Shown here: piece by piece, positions 8,979 through 18,297 of the stretch | Numbering within the stretch: the first letter of the stretch is position 1 | How the letters are laid out: each line of letters starts with the position of its first letter | DNA from: Paraburkholderia phenazinium | Lineage (GTDB): Bacteria; Pseudomonadota; Gammaproteobacteria; Burkholderiales; Burkholderiaceae | Direction: 5' to 3' | DNA length: 64,000 nt | Assembly (NCBI RefSeq): GCF_900100735.1 | Contig: NZ_FNCJ01000002.1 | Location: forward strand, 62,001-126,000 | The notes under the pieces: generated by a model | What the model saw: the letters and a program-made list of their open reading frames with translations, nothing else | Told to the model about the DNA's origin: nothing | Databases searched by the model: none | Made by a program: the position numbers and the translations under genes

Positions 8979-9316
8979 GAAGGTGCGATAAAGTTTGTCA
9001 ACGCAAAGGTTTCGGACGGCGTCAACGCGGGGTTTTGATCTCGGAGCCCCCGGGGCCTGGGGAGTGCAACGCATGCCTTACCAGAAGCGTTTGAGCTGGC
9101 TCTAAGGATCGCTTCGAGGCTTTTGATTGATAACGCATGTCAGGAGTCGCGCCTCGTTGTTATCGGAGTCGCCAGTTGGCCGCCACCAACGGCCGTTGGT
9201 GGCGAGCGCACGGATGGCCAATTATCTTGCCGTCGGTATAAAGCTTTTTTGTCGCCCGGACGCTCGTTGCTAACCCCAACGTGTGTCGTCAAACTGAGAG
9301 CCATTAACCCACTAAC
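8979..9316. other. Intergenic region with a 24-bp palindrome
   Basis: No supported gene. Apart from the palindrome at 9181-9204 I see no recognisable signals until the promoter-like hexamers at 9317. Confidence 0.4.
9181..9204. repeat. Perfect 24-bp palindrome
   Basis: Each half is CGCCACCAACGG followed by its exact complement with no spacer. Outer TTGGC (9176-9180) and GCCAA (about 9217) could extend a larger cruciform. It lies about 180 bases upstream of the ABC-F leader transcript. It could be an operator, a REP-like element or a terminator of upstream transcription without a T-tract. Confidence 0.6.
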
Positions 9317-9346
9317 TTGTCTGCCCAACCCAAACCGATTTACACT
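9317..9346 (+). promoter_or_regulatory. Putative sigma70 promoter for the leader/ABC-F transcript
   Basis: TTGTCT at 9317 and TACACT at 9341 are separated by 18 bases. Each matches four of six consensus positions. Transcription would begin near 9353, giving about 33 bases before the leader start. Confidence 0.35.
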
Positions 9347-9385
9347 TCCGCTCTCAATCCAATTCTTTTTAAAAAGGAGGTAAAT

Positions 9386-9472
9386 ATGGTTCTGCTTGTG
9401 CGCCGACTGATGTCGGCACGCTTGTTCAGCACATTTGCCTGCTCTTGCCCGAGTTCCATCGCGCTGCGATAA
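9386..9472 (+). CDS. 28-residue leader peptide upstream of the ABC-F gene
   Basis: The ATG is preceded by AAAGGAGG with 5-6 bases spacing, one of the strongest ribosome binding sites in the window. The frame stops after 28 codons. The product begins MVLLVRRLMSARLF and has no known domain. GCCGAC-TGAT-GTCGGC forms a hairpin inside the ORF. The ABC-F start follows 114 bases later. Short, strongly translated ORFs before ABC-F genes are a known arrangement for antibiotic-responsive attenuation; here that role is inferred from layout. Confidence 0.55.
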   Translation: MVLLVRRLMSARLFSTFACSCPSSIALR

Positions 9473-9586
9473 CCTGGTCAGAGCAAAGCCCACTCCACAT
9501 TCCTGAGTCCTTTCTCGACTCCATTGTTGTCGCCAGCGCTCCTGTTGACAGGGACAAACACGTCCCCAAAAAACGAGAGCAAGAGC

Positions 9587-11323
9587 ATGACAACCCTGAT
9601 TTCCGCACTTTCCCTGCAACTAGAAACCGGCCATGGCCCGCTGTTCCAGGATCTTTCTTTTACTGTAAAACTCGGCGACCGCATTGGCCTGATCGGCCAC
9701 AACGGCTGCGGCAAGAGCAGTCTGCTCGATGTATTGGCAAACAGCCGCGAGCCCAGTGTTGGCAGCGTGCAGTATGCGGGGCTATGCCGCCTGCAACACG
9801 TCGAGCAGCATCTGCCGCCAAGACTTGCCGGTCTGACAGCACGCGAGGCCTTGCTGGAGGCGGTGAGCGAGCAACCGGCGCAGCATTGGCGGGTAGATAG
9901 CCTGCTGGACGAACTGGGCTTACCCGAGGCGGCCGACACGCCGGTGTCCAGCTTGAGCGGCGGTCAACATACCCGTTTGCTGTTGGGGCGTGCCGTACTC
10001 CGCGAGCCGAATCTGCTGTTGCTGGACGAACCGAGTAACCACCTGGATCTACCCTCGCTACTGTGGCTGGAGGACTTCCTGCGCCGTTGGCAGGGCGGCT
10101 TCATTCTGGTATCGCATGATCCGCGACTTCTGGATACGCTCAGCGAGAAGAGCTGGATCCTGCGCGATCAGCGCCTATACAGTTTCGATATGCCGTGCAG
10201 CCGGGCTTTGGCTGCGTTGGCCGATGCCGACGCGGCGGCGCAGGCACGCCATGCCGGTGAGCAAAAGGAGATCGACCGGCTGGCCCTCAGCAGCAAGCGC
10301 CTCGCCATCTGGGGGCGCGAGCACGACAATGAAAAATTGTTGCGCCAGGCCAAGTCGATACAAAGGCGCGTCGACAAGCTGAAAGACGATCAAACCTTCG
10401 TTAGCCGTGGCAGCCCGTGGCGCTTGAAACTGCAGGGGAGTGCACTGGCGGCAGACCGTCTGTTGGCATTCGAAGATCTTCAGGTACGCGCTCAGCCAGA
10501 ACAAGCGCCACTGTTTCAGGTCAATGACTTGTGGCTGCGGCCAGGCGACAAGGTCGCGCTGCTAGGTAGCAACGGCACGGGCAAGTCATCATTGCTGCGC
10601 CAGTGCTGGAGCGACGTTCAAGAGGGTGAGGCACGCGATGGCTGGCGTTATCATCCTGCGGCGCGGATCGCATATTACGATCAGTCGTTGCATCAACTGT
10701 CCGACGACGCAACGCTACCTGATGCGTTATATAAGTTCGCCCGCATCGGCGACAGAGAGCGGCGCCAGGCTCTGATTTCCGCGGGGTTTGCCTATCCACG
10801 CCACGGCCTGACCGTGGCCACCTTGAGCGGCGGCGAGCGGGCGCGTCTGCTGTTGCTGGCACTCTCCATGGCCAGCTATCACCTGTTGTGGCTCGACGAA
10901 CCGACCAATCACCTGGACATGGAGGGCAAGCGCGAACTGGGTGCGGCGCTGGCTGCGTTCGAGGGCGGCTTCATATTGGTTTCGCACGACCGTGAGTTGA
11001 TCGAGGGCACTTGCAATCGCTTCTGGGTGATCAATAACGGGTGTCTGCAGGAATGGCTGGATGCAGAGAGTGCCTACCAGAACTTGTTCACGGCGCGTGA
11101 CACGGTTGTATCCGGACCTGTTTCGCTCGTAACGAAGCACTCCGGTGAGCAATCCGCTAATAGCGGTAGTGTTAGCGACGCTGAGGTGCAATGGCAGCGT
11201 TGGTGTCAACTGGAGGCCATGCTAGCGACGGACCTGGCACGTAAGCCGAAACATCAGAAACCGCACTTGCAGCACGAGTGGCGGCAAGAGATGTTGCAAC
11301 TGGAACAGGTGCTTGGGCTTTAA
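9587..11323 (+). CDS. ABC-F family ribosome-associated ATPase
   Basis: 578 residues from the ATG at 9587; a further upstream frame start would add an unlikely 21 residues. Two soluble ABC domains without membrane segments: first Walker A GHNGCGKSS, signature LSGGQ, Walker B LLLLDEPSNHLD; second GSNGTGKSS, LSGGE and LLWLDEPTNHLD. A helical inter-domain linker carries the basic, charged stretch typical of ABC-F proteins that act in the ribosomal E site. The C-terminal tail of about 60 residues is coiled-coil-like. Members either relieve stalled ribosomes or protect against ribosome-targeting antibiotics. The upstream leader ORF favours an inducible resistance or stress role. It is not close enough to Uup or EttA for me to name. 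Confidence 0.88.
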   Translation: MTTLISALSLQLETGHGPLFQDLSFTVKLGDRIGLIGHNGCGKSSLLDVLANSREPSVGSVQYAGLCRLQHVEQHLPPRLAGLTAREALLEAVSEQPAQHWRVDSLLDELGLPEAADTPVSSLSGGQHTRLLLGRAVLREPNLLLLDEPSNHLDLPSLLWLEDFLRRWQGGFILVSHDPRLLDTLSEKSWILRDQRLYSFDMPCSRALAALADADAAAQARHAGEQKEIDRLALSSKRLAIWGREHDNEKLLRQAKSIQRRVDKLKDDQTFVSRGSPWRLKLQGSALAADRLLAFEDLQVRAQPEQAPLFQVNDLWLRPGDKVALLGSNGTGKSSLLRQCWSDVQEGEARDGWRYHPAARIAYYDQSLHQLSDDATLPDALYKFARIGDRERRQALISAGFAYPRHGLTVATLSGGERARLLLLALSMASYHLLWLDEPTNHLDMEGKRELGAALAAFEGGFILVSHDRELIEGTCNRFWVINNGCLQEWLDAESAYQNLFTARDTVVSGPVSLVTKHSGEQSANSGSVSDAEVQWQRWCQLEAMLATDLARKPKHQKPHLQHEWRQEMLQLEQVLGL

Positions 11324-11341
11324 GACGTGGGCGAACGGGCC

Positions 11342-11379
11342 TGCGCCGCTTCCTGCGATCCCTCACAGGAAGCGGCGCA
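11342..11379. terminator. Strong hairpin between convergent ABC-F and TonB receptor genes
   Basis: A perfect 14-bp stem (TGCGCCGCTTCCTG and its complement) with a 10-base loop lies 18 bases after the ABC-F stop and 42 bases before the receptor stop. The T-tail is weak. It probably serves as a shared bidirectional terminator. Confidence 0.7.
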
Positions 11380-11421
11380 CCTTCAAATTACAACTCAGTC
11401 GTTACTCGTTCAGCTAAGCCA

Positions 11422-14169
11422 TCAAAACCGGTACGTCGCCCCAACCTGGAAGAACCGTCCCAGGTCCGTGTACAGCGACTGATCGTACCCGGTGATATCC
11501 GGCGAAGCCTGCCACTCGACGTCAAACGGCGGCTTGCGATCGAACAGGTTCGAAATACCACCATAGATGGTCCAGTGCTTGATCCCGCGATAGCTCGCCA
11601 TCAGATTGAACTGGCTATACGACGCCACCGAACCCGTTCCGCCATCTCCGAACTCCGCTGCTACGGCGTTGGTGTACGGACCGGTGTATTGCCAGGTCAG
11701 CGAGGTCGTCAGGTTGTGGAAATCCCAGGCTAGTGTCGTATTGCCCTTCCAACGCGGATCGCTTGCGCCGAACGGTTGCAGGAAGGCGAGGTTGTTACCC
11801 GCGAAGTCCTGCGGCGCCGAACCCGGGCTGCGAAGCTTGAAGTGCCACATATAAGCCCAGTCGCCGGTCAGCGTGAACGTACCGTAGGTCGTACGCAGCG
11901 CCTTGCGGAAGTTCATGTCGAAGCCGTCGGTGTCGAGCGAGCCGAGGTTGACGAACGGCTGCACGATATAGCGGATCGTGCCGTCCGGATTGCGAACCAC
12001 CGTCGACGGATTGTTCGCTTGCAGTACCGCGTTTGGATCTGCGGTCCCGATCACACCGTCGATGTGCACTTTGTAGAACGCCGCACCGATATCGGTGGTC
12101 GCATCGGGCGACAACTGGAAGCCGATGTTGTAGTTCTTCGTGTGCTCAGGCTGCAGATTCGGATTGCCGGTGGTCTGCTCGGTCGTGAAGTGCTTGGTCG
12201 GCACGCCGCTCGGATCATACGGATCGACCAGGTTCTGGTGGCCGAGATAGACCGCCTGCGAGTTCTCGACGCCGGTCGGCGCGCGGAAGCCGCGGCTGTA
12301 CGAGGCGAAGGTCGTCAGCATGCGCACCGGCTGGAAGCGCAGTGCGAAGCTCGGCGAGAAGGCGCCGCCGAAGTCGCTGTAGTGGTCGTAGCGGCTCGCT
12401 TGCGTGAACGTCAGGTTTTTGAGGATCGGAATATCGACCTGATAGAACGCTGCTGCTACATTGCGCGAGCTGTCGACGGTCTGCACGTTCGCCGGTGCCG
12501 AGATGCCCTGCGCGGCCAGGGTCTGCGGGTTGATGACCGACGACTCGTGACGGAATTCCGTACCGAAGCCCAAACCGACATTACCGGTGGGCAGCGTGAA
12601 CAGGTTCGCCGTCGAGGTTTTGGCGGTCACGCTATCGACCTTCGCAATCGCTTGTTGATTGTCATCGGTGAAGACGCCGTTCAGACCATTAGGCGTCGAA
12701 CCGGGATTTGCGAAGTTGTACGTGCCGTTCATCAACATGCTCTCGACGCCCGCCACGTTCAGGCGGTTCGAGTACGTCGTATCAACCGTGCTCTGCGAAT
12801 GGCCGTAGTCGGCCGACCAATCCCAGTTCCCCAGCCTGGACGTGTTGAACGAGCCCTTGATGCCGGTCGAAGCCATCCAGAACGTCGATACGGTGTCGGA
12901 CACGCCGACGTTGTTCGGGAATGCCAAATTGATCGGCGTCGGCACGCCAAACGGGTTGAACGGATTCGACGCCGGCACAGTCCGCGAAAGCGGTGCGACT
13001 GAGCCTGTGGCAGGGTTGAACACGTTCGTATTAGCGGTGAGCGCGGCGGGGCCCACCAACTGCACGGTTTCATCCCGGCTCACCCAGAAGCCGGCATACG
13101 CTTCCGTGTCGTCGTCAAGCCGGAAGGTACCGCGAACCTTCCCATTCCAGCGTGTGACGGCCGGTGTCAGAGAGGTGCCGGCAGCGACGTTGTACGTGCA
13201 CGACTTGCCATTGGTGTTCGCTGCGGTGCTGCCCGGCGGACAGGGGCTAAGTGCCGTGTTGCCACCAGGGGTGCCCCAGAACGACTGCTGGCCCGGACCA
13301 AACGGCGCTGCCTTGCCGCCCGAATACTGCGTGAAATCCTGCGACGACGTCATGTCGCGATCGGCAAGCGTCGACCCGCTGTCCCGATAGTAGCTTGCCG
13401 CGGCCGTGACGTTGAAGCGATCGGAGTTGAGATCGCCGAAGCCGCCGAGCACGCTGAAGCTGCCCTGGCCATTGCCGGGGTGCTGCGCCTTGCCCAGTTG
13501 GGTATCGAGCTGCAGACCCTGGAAATTCTTCCTGGTAATGATGTTGACCACACCGGCGATTGCATCGGAACCGTAAATCGACACCGCACCCGTCTTCACG
13601 ATGTCGATGTGATCGACCATGTTGAGCGGAATCGTGTTGATGTCGAAGAAGGTGTCGGTGAAGTTCACCGCTTCTGCGTAGTTGGCGACACGTTGCCCGT
13701 CTATCAGCACCAGCGTGTACTTTTCGCTCAAGCCGCGCAGCGCGATACCAGCTCCGCCCGGCGCTGAACTGGCCATCGTGGACTGCCCCCAGCTGCTGGC
13801 CGAATTGGCAGAGGTACTGCGCAGAAAATCGGACACGGTGGTGTAGCCGCTTTGCTGGATATCCTTCGCCGTAATGGTTTGAACTTCGGTATTGCCGACC
13901 TTGTCCGACGTGCGGATAAGCGAACCCGTAACCTCAAACTTCTTGAGCTGCTTGACGCCCCCTTTGACGGCCGAATCGGAATCGGTAGTCGGCGTCGCGG
14001 TACTGTCAGGCGTGCTTGCCTGTGCGACCTTGGTGGTGGATGGCGCCGCCGCAGCCCCCGCTGCTGGCGGCTGGCTCTGAGCGAATGCGGAGGTGCCCAC
14101 CGCAGCCGTCAAAGCCATTTCGGCCCAGACTATTTTTCGAATGGCCGAACCTAAAACCTTTTTTTTCAT
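11422..14169 (-). CDS. TonB-dependent outer-membrane receptor
   Basis: 915 residues from the ATG that gives MKKKVLGSAIRK; an in-frame start 27 bases upstream lacks a better signal. The signal peptide ends near AFAQS. After a Pro/Ala/Thr-rich linker the plug domain spans about 75-200 (ITAKDIQQSGYTTVSDFLR, LRGLSEKYTLVLIDGQRV, IDIVKTGAVSIYGSDAIAGVVNI). A 22-strand barrel follows and ends in the terminal aromatic signature VGATYRF. It imports a TonB-energised substrate such as a siderophore, cobalamin, glycan or aromatic; the ligand cannot be read from the sequence. No FecIR-type regulator or transporter adjoins it, so it stands alone. Confidence 0.92.
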   Translation of the reverse strand: MKKKVLGSAIRKIVWAEMALTAAVGTSAFAQSQPPAAGAAAAPSTTKVAQASTPDSTATPTTDSDSAVKGGVKQLKKFEVTGSLIRTSDKVGNTEVQTITAKDIQQSGYTTVSDFLRSTSANSASSWGQSTMASSAPGGAGIALRGLSEKYTLVLIDGQRVANYAEAVNFTDTFFDINTIPLNMVDHIDIVKTGAVSIYGSDAIAGVVNIITRKNFQGLQLDTQLGKAQHPGNGQGSFSVLGGFGDLNSDRFNVTAAASYYRDSGSTLADRDMTSSQDFTQYSGGKAAPFGPGQQSFWGTPGGNTALSPCPPGSTAANTNGKSCTYNVAAGTSLTPAVTRWNGKVRGTFRLDDDTEAYAGFWVSRDETVQLVGPAALTANTNVFNPATGSVAPLSRTVPASNPFNPFGVPTPINLAFPNNVGVSDTVSTFWMASTGIKGSFNTSRLGNWDWSADYGHSQSTVDTTYSNRLNVAGVESMLMNGTYNFANPGSTPNGLNGVFTDDNQQAIAKVDSVTAKTSTANLFTLPTGNVGLGFGTEFRHESSVINPQTLAAQGISAPANVQTVDSSRNVAAAFYQVDIPILKNLTFTQASRYDHYSDFGGAFSPSFALRFQPVRMLTTFASYSRGFRAPTGVENSQAVYLGHQNLVDPYDPSGVPTKHFTTEQTTGNPNLQPEHTKNYNIGFQLSPDATTDIGAAFYKVHIDGVIGTADPNAVLQANNPSTVVRNPDGTIRYIVQPFVNLGSLDTDGFDMNFRKALRTTYGTFTLTGDWAYMWHFKLRSPGSAPQDFAGNNLAFLQPFGASDPRWKGNTTLAWDFHNLTTSLTWQYTGPYTNAVAAEFGDGGTGSVASYSQFNLMASYRGIKHWTIYGGISNLFDRKPPFDVEWQASPDITGYDQSLYTDLGRFFQVGATYRF

Positions 14170-15029
14170 ACTTATCTCTCTCGCCGCTAACGCCAAGTTG
14201 TTATACGAAAAGACCTGGCAAGCCTCTTCGTTTGCGGTACCCCACCGCCTGGATTCGAATGCTCCGTTTGTCCTCGAACCCGAACAACGATCACCAAGGT
14301 CGTTGATTCATAGTGAATTCAAAAACTAGGTAGTTATACTAATTAAGAAGATTGGAGGCGCCCCTTGGTCAAGAGAGTGTCCGGGTTGCTATTTCAAACT
14401 GCCAATCACGCCTGGCATCTCACCCGGTTCAATTTCCGCTCGAGCATCTTGTTAATTAGTACAGCGAAAACAAGAACTTCCACAATCCCAGCGCTGCCGG
14501 CAATGCGCGAGCGGACGGGGGTGCCGGCTCGCCTCAACTGGCAAAGAAACGTCTTTGAATCCCCCGCTGCCTAGCTTCCGCAACCGCGCCCTGCATCTAC
14601 TTGCGAAACGTTCTACTTTGTTGTTCGAAAGAGAAGGTGACGGATGTCTTTCATTTCGTGTACGGAAACATATCAGCACAGAATTGTTTCGTCAAAATTT
14701 GTTTGAGCAGAGTAAAAAAAATGTGGGGTTTACGTAATTTCTTTGCGGCTAGGGTTTTTACTAGTATTGACCCACTGTGTCAGTGGCGGCAGTTCGTGCG
14801 CTTCTGCTGGCGGCTGCACAAAGAGGGTGTGGTGTCTGCAGCCAGGCGGGGTGGTGGGGCAAAAAAAGACCTGCTCGCCCAAGGGATGGCGGCAGGTCGA
14901 GAACTCACAAGTGTGTACTTATCGGGGAGATAAGTGAGGCTAAGTGTAATACAATAGAAATTAAAATGTAAACATTGTTTTCGGCCTGGCAGAGAGAGCG
15001 ATGCGCGGCGTGGCCGCTTAGTTGGTCGC
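14170..15029. other. Long intergenic region, relatively AT-rich
   Basis: About 860 bases without a convincing gene. The first 200 bases should contain the receptor promoter. There are A/T-rich tracts near 14325-14350 and 14690-14760. Short frames on the plus strand (14365-14933) lack ribosome binding sites and family resemblance. Confidence 0.5.
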
Positions 15030-15803
15030 TTATTTGGTTGTATAACCGCCGTTGATCAGAATCGTCTGCCCCGTAATCCACCACCCGTCGCTGACCAGAT
15101 GGCGGATGAACGGCACCACATCCTCGATGTCGGTCAACCCCGTCTTGGAGAACCTCGAGAGTGCGGCGGCGCTCTTGTGATAAGCCACCGCGTCCGCGCC
15201 TTCGGCGGGATAAAAGAATGGCGTGTCCATGGGCCCGGGACCGACGGCCGTCACGGAGATGCCGCGCGCGCCGAATTCCTGCGCCGCCGCGCGCGTGAAA
15301 TGCTCGACCGGCGCCTTGGTGCCCTCATAGGCAGCGTAAAACGGCGTGAACGCCCCGAGCAGCGACGTGACGAGCGAGACGATCTTGCCATTGTCGTTGA
15401 CGTGCTTGCCTGCCTCTTTGAGAAAGAAGAACGCAGTCTTCGAATTCACCGCGGTCATTTCATCGTATTCGGCCTCGGCGATCTCGACGAATGGCTTCTT
15501 CAGTACCTTGCCGACCGTATTGATGGCGATATCGGGACGGCCAACAGCGGCGACGACATCCGAGAACAGTTTTTCCACCGCGGCGGCCGAAGTCAGATCG
15601 GCCTGGAAAGCCACCGCTTTGGCGCCCGCCGCTTCGATCGCGGCAAGCGTCGCGTCGGCTGCGGACTTCGAGCTCGCGCTGTTGTAGTGGATCGCCACCG
15701 CCTTGGCGCCCTGCGCGGCGAGATCCCGCGCAATCAGTCCACCGAGATTTTTCGCGCCGCCCGCAATGATGACCGTTTTGCCTTTGATGCTGTGGTTTGC
15801 CAT
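15030..15803 (-). CDS. SDR family oxidoreductase
   Basis: 257 residues from the ATG giving MANHSIKG, chosen because GGGG lies 6 bases upstream. Rossmann short-chain dehydrogenase with a glycine-rich loop VIIAGGAKNLGG near the N terminus, a NTVG strand, the catalytic Ser in LVTSLLG and a YEGTK catalytic Tyr/Lys motif. It ends with a C-terminal ILINGGYTT segment. The AGGAKNLG cofactor loop is atypical but recurrent in this subfamily. It is divergently transcribed from the LysR gene at 15939, which probably regulates it. The substrate is unknown. Confidence 0.88.
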   Translation of the reverse strand: MANHSIKGKTVIIAGGAKNLGGLIARDLAAQGAKAVAIHYNSASSKSAADATLAAIEAAGAKAVAFQADLTSAAAVEKLFSDVVAAVGRPDIAINTVGKVLKKPFVEIAEAEYDEMTAVNSKTAFFFLKEAGKHVNDNGKIVSLVTSLLGAFTPFYAAYEGTKAPVEHFTRAAAQEFGARGISVTAVGPGPMDTPFFYPAEGADAVAYHKSAAALSRFSKTGLTDIEDVVPFIRHLVSDGWWITGQTILINGGYTTK

Positions 15804-15938
15804 GTCCATCCCCAGTGTTGAAGCCGCCCTATGCGACCTCTCATCCTGCTGGATGATATATTCCAGGAAAATCATTTAAATCTACTGTTTCTGACATCAC
15901 TAGTCAGGAAGGTCGAACAATGGAAGGGGTGTCTGGGC

Positions 15939-16859
15939 ATGGATCGTATTGACCTGTTCCGTGTCTTCGCGCGCGTGGTCGAATGCGCGAATTTCACACG
16001 CGCGGCGGACACCCTCGGCATGCCGCGCTCGTCGGTATCCGCTGCGATCCAGGAGCTGGAAGGCCGGATAGGCGCCCAATTGCTGCATCGGACCACCCGT
16101 AAGGTGTCGCCGACCCAGGACGGCGTCGCGCTCTATGAGCGCTGCCTGCGCTTGATTGCCGATGTCGAGGAGACCGAGAATCTGTTCCGGCACACGTCGG
16201 TTGGACCGAGCGGCGTGTTGCACGTCAACGTGCCGGGCCGTATAGGCCGGCTGATCATCGCGCCCGCACTGCCGGAATTCCTCGTTTCCTATCCGAAGAT
16301 CGACATCACGCTCGGCCTGACCGATCGCGCGATCGACCTTATCGAAGAGCGCGTGGACTGCGTGCTGCGCGTAGGTAAGCTAAACGATTCCGGCATGATC
16401 GCGCGTCCGATTGGCGATCTGCCGCTGATCAATGTTGCGAGCCCGCTCTATTTGTCCCAGCACGGTACGCCTCGCACGCCCGGCGATATGACAAACCATC
16501 TGGTCGTTCAGTATGCGTCGCCATCGAGCGGTCGCATTGCGCCTTGGGAATGGCTCGACGGCGAGACCGTAAAGACATTGACGACGCAGGGCCGCGTGAC
16601 CGTCAACAGCGCCGAGGCATATATCGCATGCTGCCTGGCAGGACTTGGCTTGATCCAGATTCCCGCCTATGACGTGGAGCAGCATTTGCGTGCCGGCGAA
16701 TTGATCGAGGTGATGCCCGAACACCGGGCTGCGCCGATGCCGATGACCTTGCTCTATCCGCATCGGCAGCATCTGTCGCGCAGGGTTCAGGTGTTTGCCG
16801 ACTGGCTCGATGCGCTGTTGAAAGGGCTACTTGTTCGCAATCCGCGTGGACGTGGCTGA
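15939..16859 (+). CDS. LysR family transcriptional regulator
   Basis: 306 residues from the ATG at 15939 (MDRIDLFRVFARVVE), preceded by a GGGTG stretch. The winged HTH at residues 1-60 carries FTRAADTLGMPRSSVSAAIQELE. The effector-binding domain follows, with DITLGLTDRAIDLIEERVDCVLRVG typical of the CrgA-like/AaeR-type LysR clade that controls divergent SDR or reductase genes. The 135 bases shared with the SDR gene contain an imperfect dyad around 15845-15870, the expected position for its operator. Confidence 0.92.
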   Translation: MDRIDLFRVFARVVECANFTRAADTLGMPRSSVSAAIQELEGRIGAQLLHRTTRKVSPTQDGVALYERCLRLIADVEETENLFRHTSVGPSGVLHVNVPGRIGRLIIAPALPEFLVSYPKIDITLGLTDRAIDLIEERVDCVLRVGKLNDSGMIARPIGDLPLINVASPLYLSQHGTPRTPGDMTNHLVVQYASPSSGRIAPWEWLDGETVKTLTTQGRVTVNSAEAYIACCLAGLGLIQIPAYDVEQHLRAGELIEVMPEHRAAPMPMTLLYPHRQHLSRRVQVFADWLDALLKGLLVRNPRGRG

Positions 16860-16969
16860 GCGCGCTCCCCAGATAGCGGGTGCGACACGCGCCGGCCGAA
16901 TCTGACAGGCAGTTGGCGTCCGCAGGCGAACACCGCGGGTTACCTTGAGGGACGGATGCGTGATCGTCC

Positions 16970-18283
16970 ATGGAGCGACGCGCGTATTTCGACGCAACGC
17001 AAGAAAGGGGATCCAGATTGCGGACGTTGAGACTACCGGCGTTCTCAGTCAGAGCGGGGCTGAGCTCCAGCGCGGCGACGTGGGTGCTGTTGCAGCAGGT
17101 GCTGTTGCGCGGGCTCGTTGCCGTGAAATTTCTCATGATCGGCCGGATTCTCGGGCCGGAGGCGATCGGCAGCGTAAGCGTCGCCCTGTTCGCGGTTGCG
17201 ATTGGCGAAGCACTATCGGATACCGGGCTGTCGCAGGCGGTCATTCAAGGGCAGGTTGCGCCGACGCGCGAGGAGCTCGGCTCCGTCTGGACGACGCTCG
17301 CCACCCGCGGCTTGCTGATCGGCGCAGCGCTCGTTGCGATCGCGCCAATGATGAACAAGCAGTTCCATCTGGGCGGTGCGCTGCTGCTCCTGCAACTCGC
17401 GGCGCTATTACCACTATTGCGCGGCATCGCGTCACCCTCGTATTACGTCGTGCAGCGCGAGCGGCGCTTTCAGCATGTGGCGTGCATCGAGGTGTCGGCG
17501 GCCTTCCTCGATTGCTGCACCGGTCTCACGTTGGCCCTCGCCGGAGCGGGCGCAGTTTCGTTGCTGATCGGGATGATAGTTGGCGAATCGCTGAAGACCA
17601 CGCTGACGTGGGCGACGATGAAGCCGCGTCCGCCGATTCGTCTACGCTGGTCGGGCATCGGTCATTACATCAACTTCAGCCGTTGGATCTGGGCGGGCAG
17701 TGTCGTCAATCTGGTGCTCAACCAGTTCGACAAGGTAATGGTCGGCAAACTGTTGGGACCGGCGCAACTGGGCGCGTACCAGATGTCGTCGCGGCTCGCG
17801 CAAATGCTGCTCGCCGACGCGGCAATCGCGATGTCCCAGTACCTGTTCCCGACGTTCGCCGCACGTCATCGCGCCGATCCGCAAGCCTCTGCACGCCTTT
17901 TCAGGCGCTATATCGGTGTAATCGCACTGGGCCTTGCGGTGGTGGTCGTCGTGCTGCGGCTTGCCGCGCCACTGCTGTTCTCGCTGATCCTCGGACCGGC
18001 GTGGCTGCCCGCTGTGCCGCTCTTCAAGATCTTCGTGATCAACATGGCGATTGGCGCGTTGATCGCGGTACTCGTGTCGTATCTGCGCGCGGTCGGCGAC
18101 GCGAAGGCGACGACGCAGGCGTCGGCGATCGATGTCGTCGTGTTGCTCGTGTGTGTGCCGCCGGCTACCCACTTCTGGGGTGTGACGGGCATTGCCTGGG
18201 CGATGACGGTGGGCCTGAGCTCCGCTGCGACGTGGATGGCCTACCGGACGACGAGGGTTCCTATGAAGCTGATTCCTCAATAG
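16970..18283 (+). CDS. Polysaccharide flippase (MOP superfamily, PST/Wzx-like)
   Basis: 437 residues with about 12 hydrophobic helices. It is an inner-membrane exporter-type flippase of lipid-linked sugars. Characteristic features are the early GRILGPEAIGSVSVALFAVAIGEALSDTGLSQAVIQ region and the internal FDKVMVGKLLGPAQLGAYQMSSRLAQ. ATG 16970 is the first start; a TTG at 17018 with AAAGGGG 7 bases upstream is a plausible alternative. The next gene begins 14 bases after its stop, so they form a two-gene operon. No polymerase or glycosyltransferases flank it, which is unusual for a flippase. Confidence 0.85.
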   Translation: MERRAYFDATQERGSRLRTLRLPAFSVRAGLSSSAATWVLLQQVLLRGLVAVKFLMIGRILGPEAIGSVSVALFAVAIGEALSDTGLSQAVIQGQVAPTREELGSVWTTLATRGLLIGAALVAIAPMMNKQFHLGGALLLLQLAALLPLLRGIASPSYYVVQRERRFQHVACIEVSAAFLDCCTGLTLALAGAGAVSLLIGMIVGESLKTTLTWATMKPRPPIRLRWSGIGHYINFSRWIWAGSVVNLVLNQFDKVMVGKLLGPAQLGAYQMSSRLAQMLLADAAIAMSQYLFPTFAARHRADPQASARLFRRYIGVIALGLAVVVVVLRLAAPLLFSLILGPAWLPAVPLFKIFVINMAIGALIAVLVSYLRAVGDAKATTQASAIDVVVLLVCVPPATHFWGVTGIAWAMTVGLSSAATWMAYRTTRVPMKLIPQ

Positions 18284-18297
18284 TGGGAGGGGTAGAA

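Noticed and set aside
11776..13002. A 408-codon frame antisense to the TonB receptor
   Set aside because: Arg/Val-rich shadow of the receptor, without ribosome binding site or recognised motifs.
14365..14971. Several 60-110 codon plus-strand frames in the gap after the TonB receptor
   Set aside because: No ribosome binding sites, no family resemblance, and unusual Cys/Trp/Arg composition.
16945..18297. Open frame upstream of and in-frame with the FkbM-like gene, overlapping the flippase
   Set aside because: The region clearly encodes the flippase in another frame. The ATG at 18298 has its own ribosome binding site, so the extension is a shadow.
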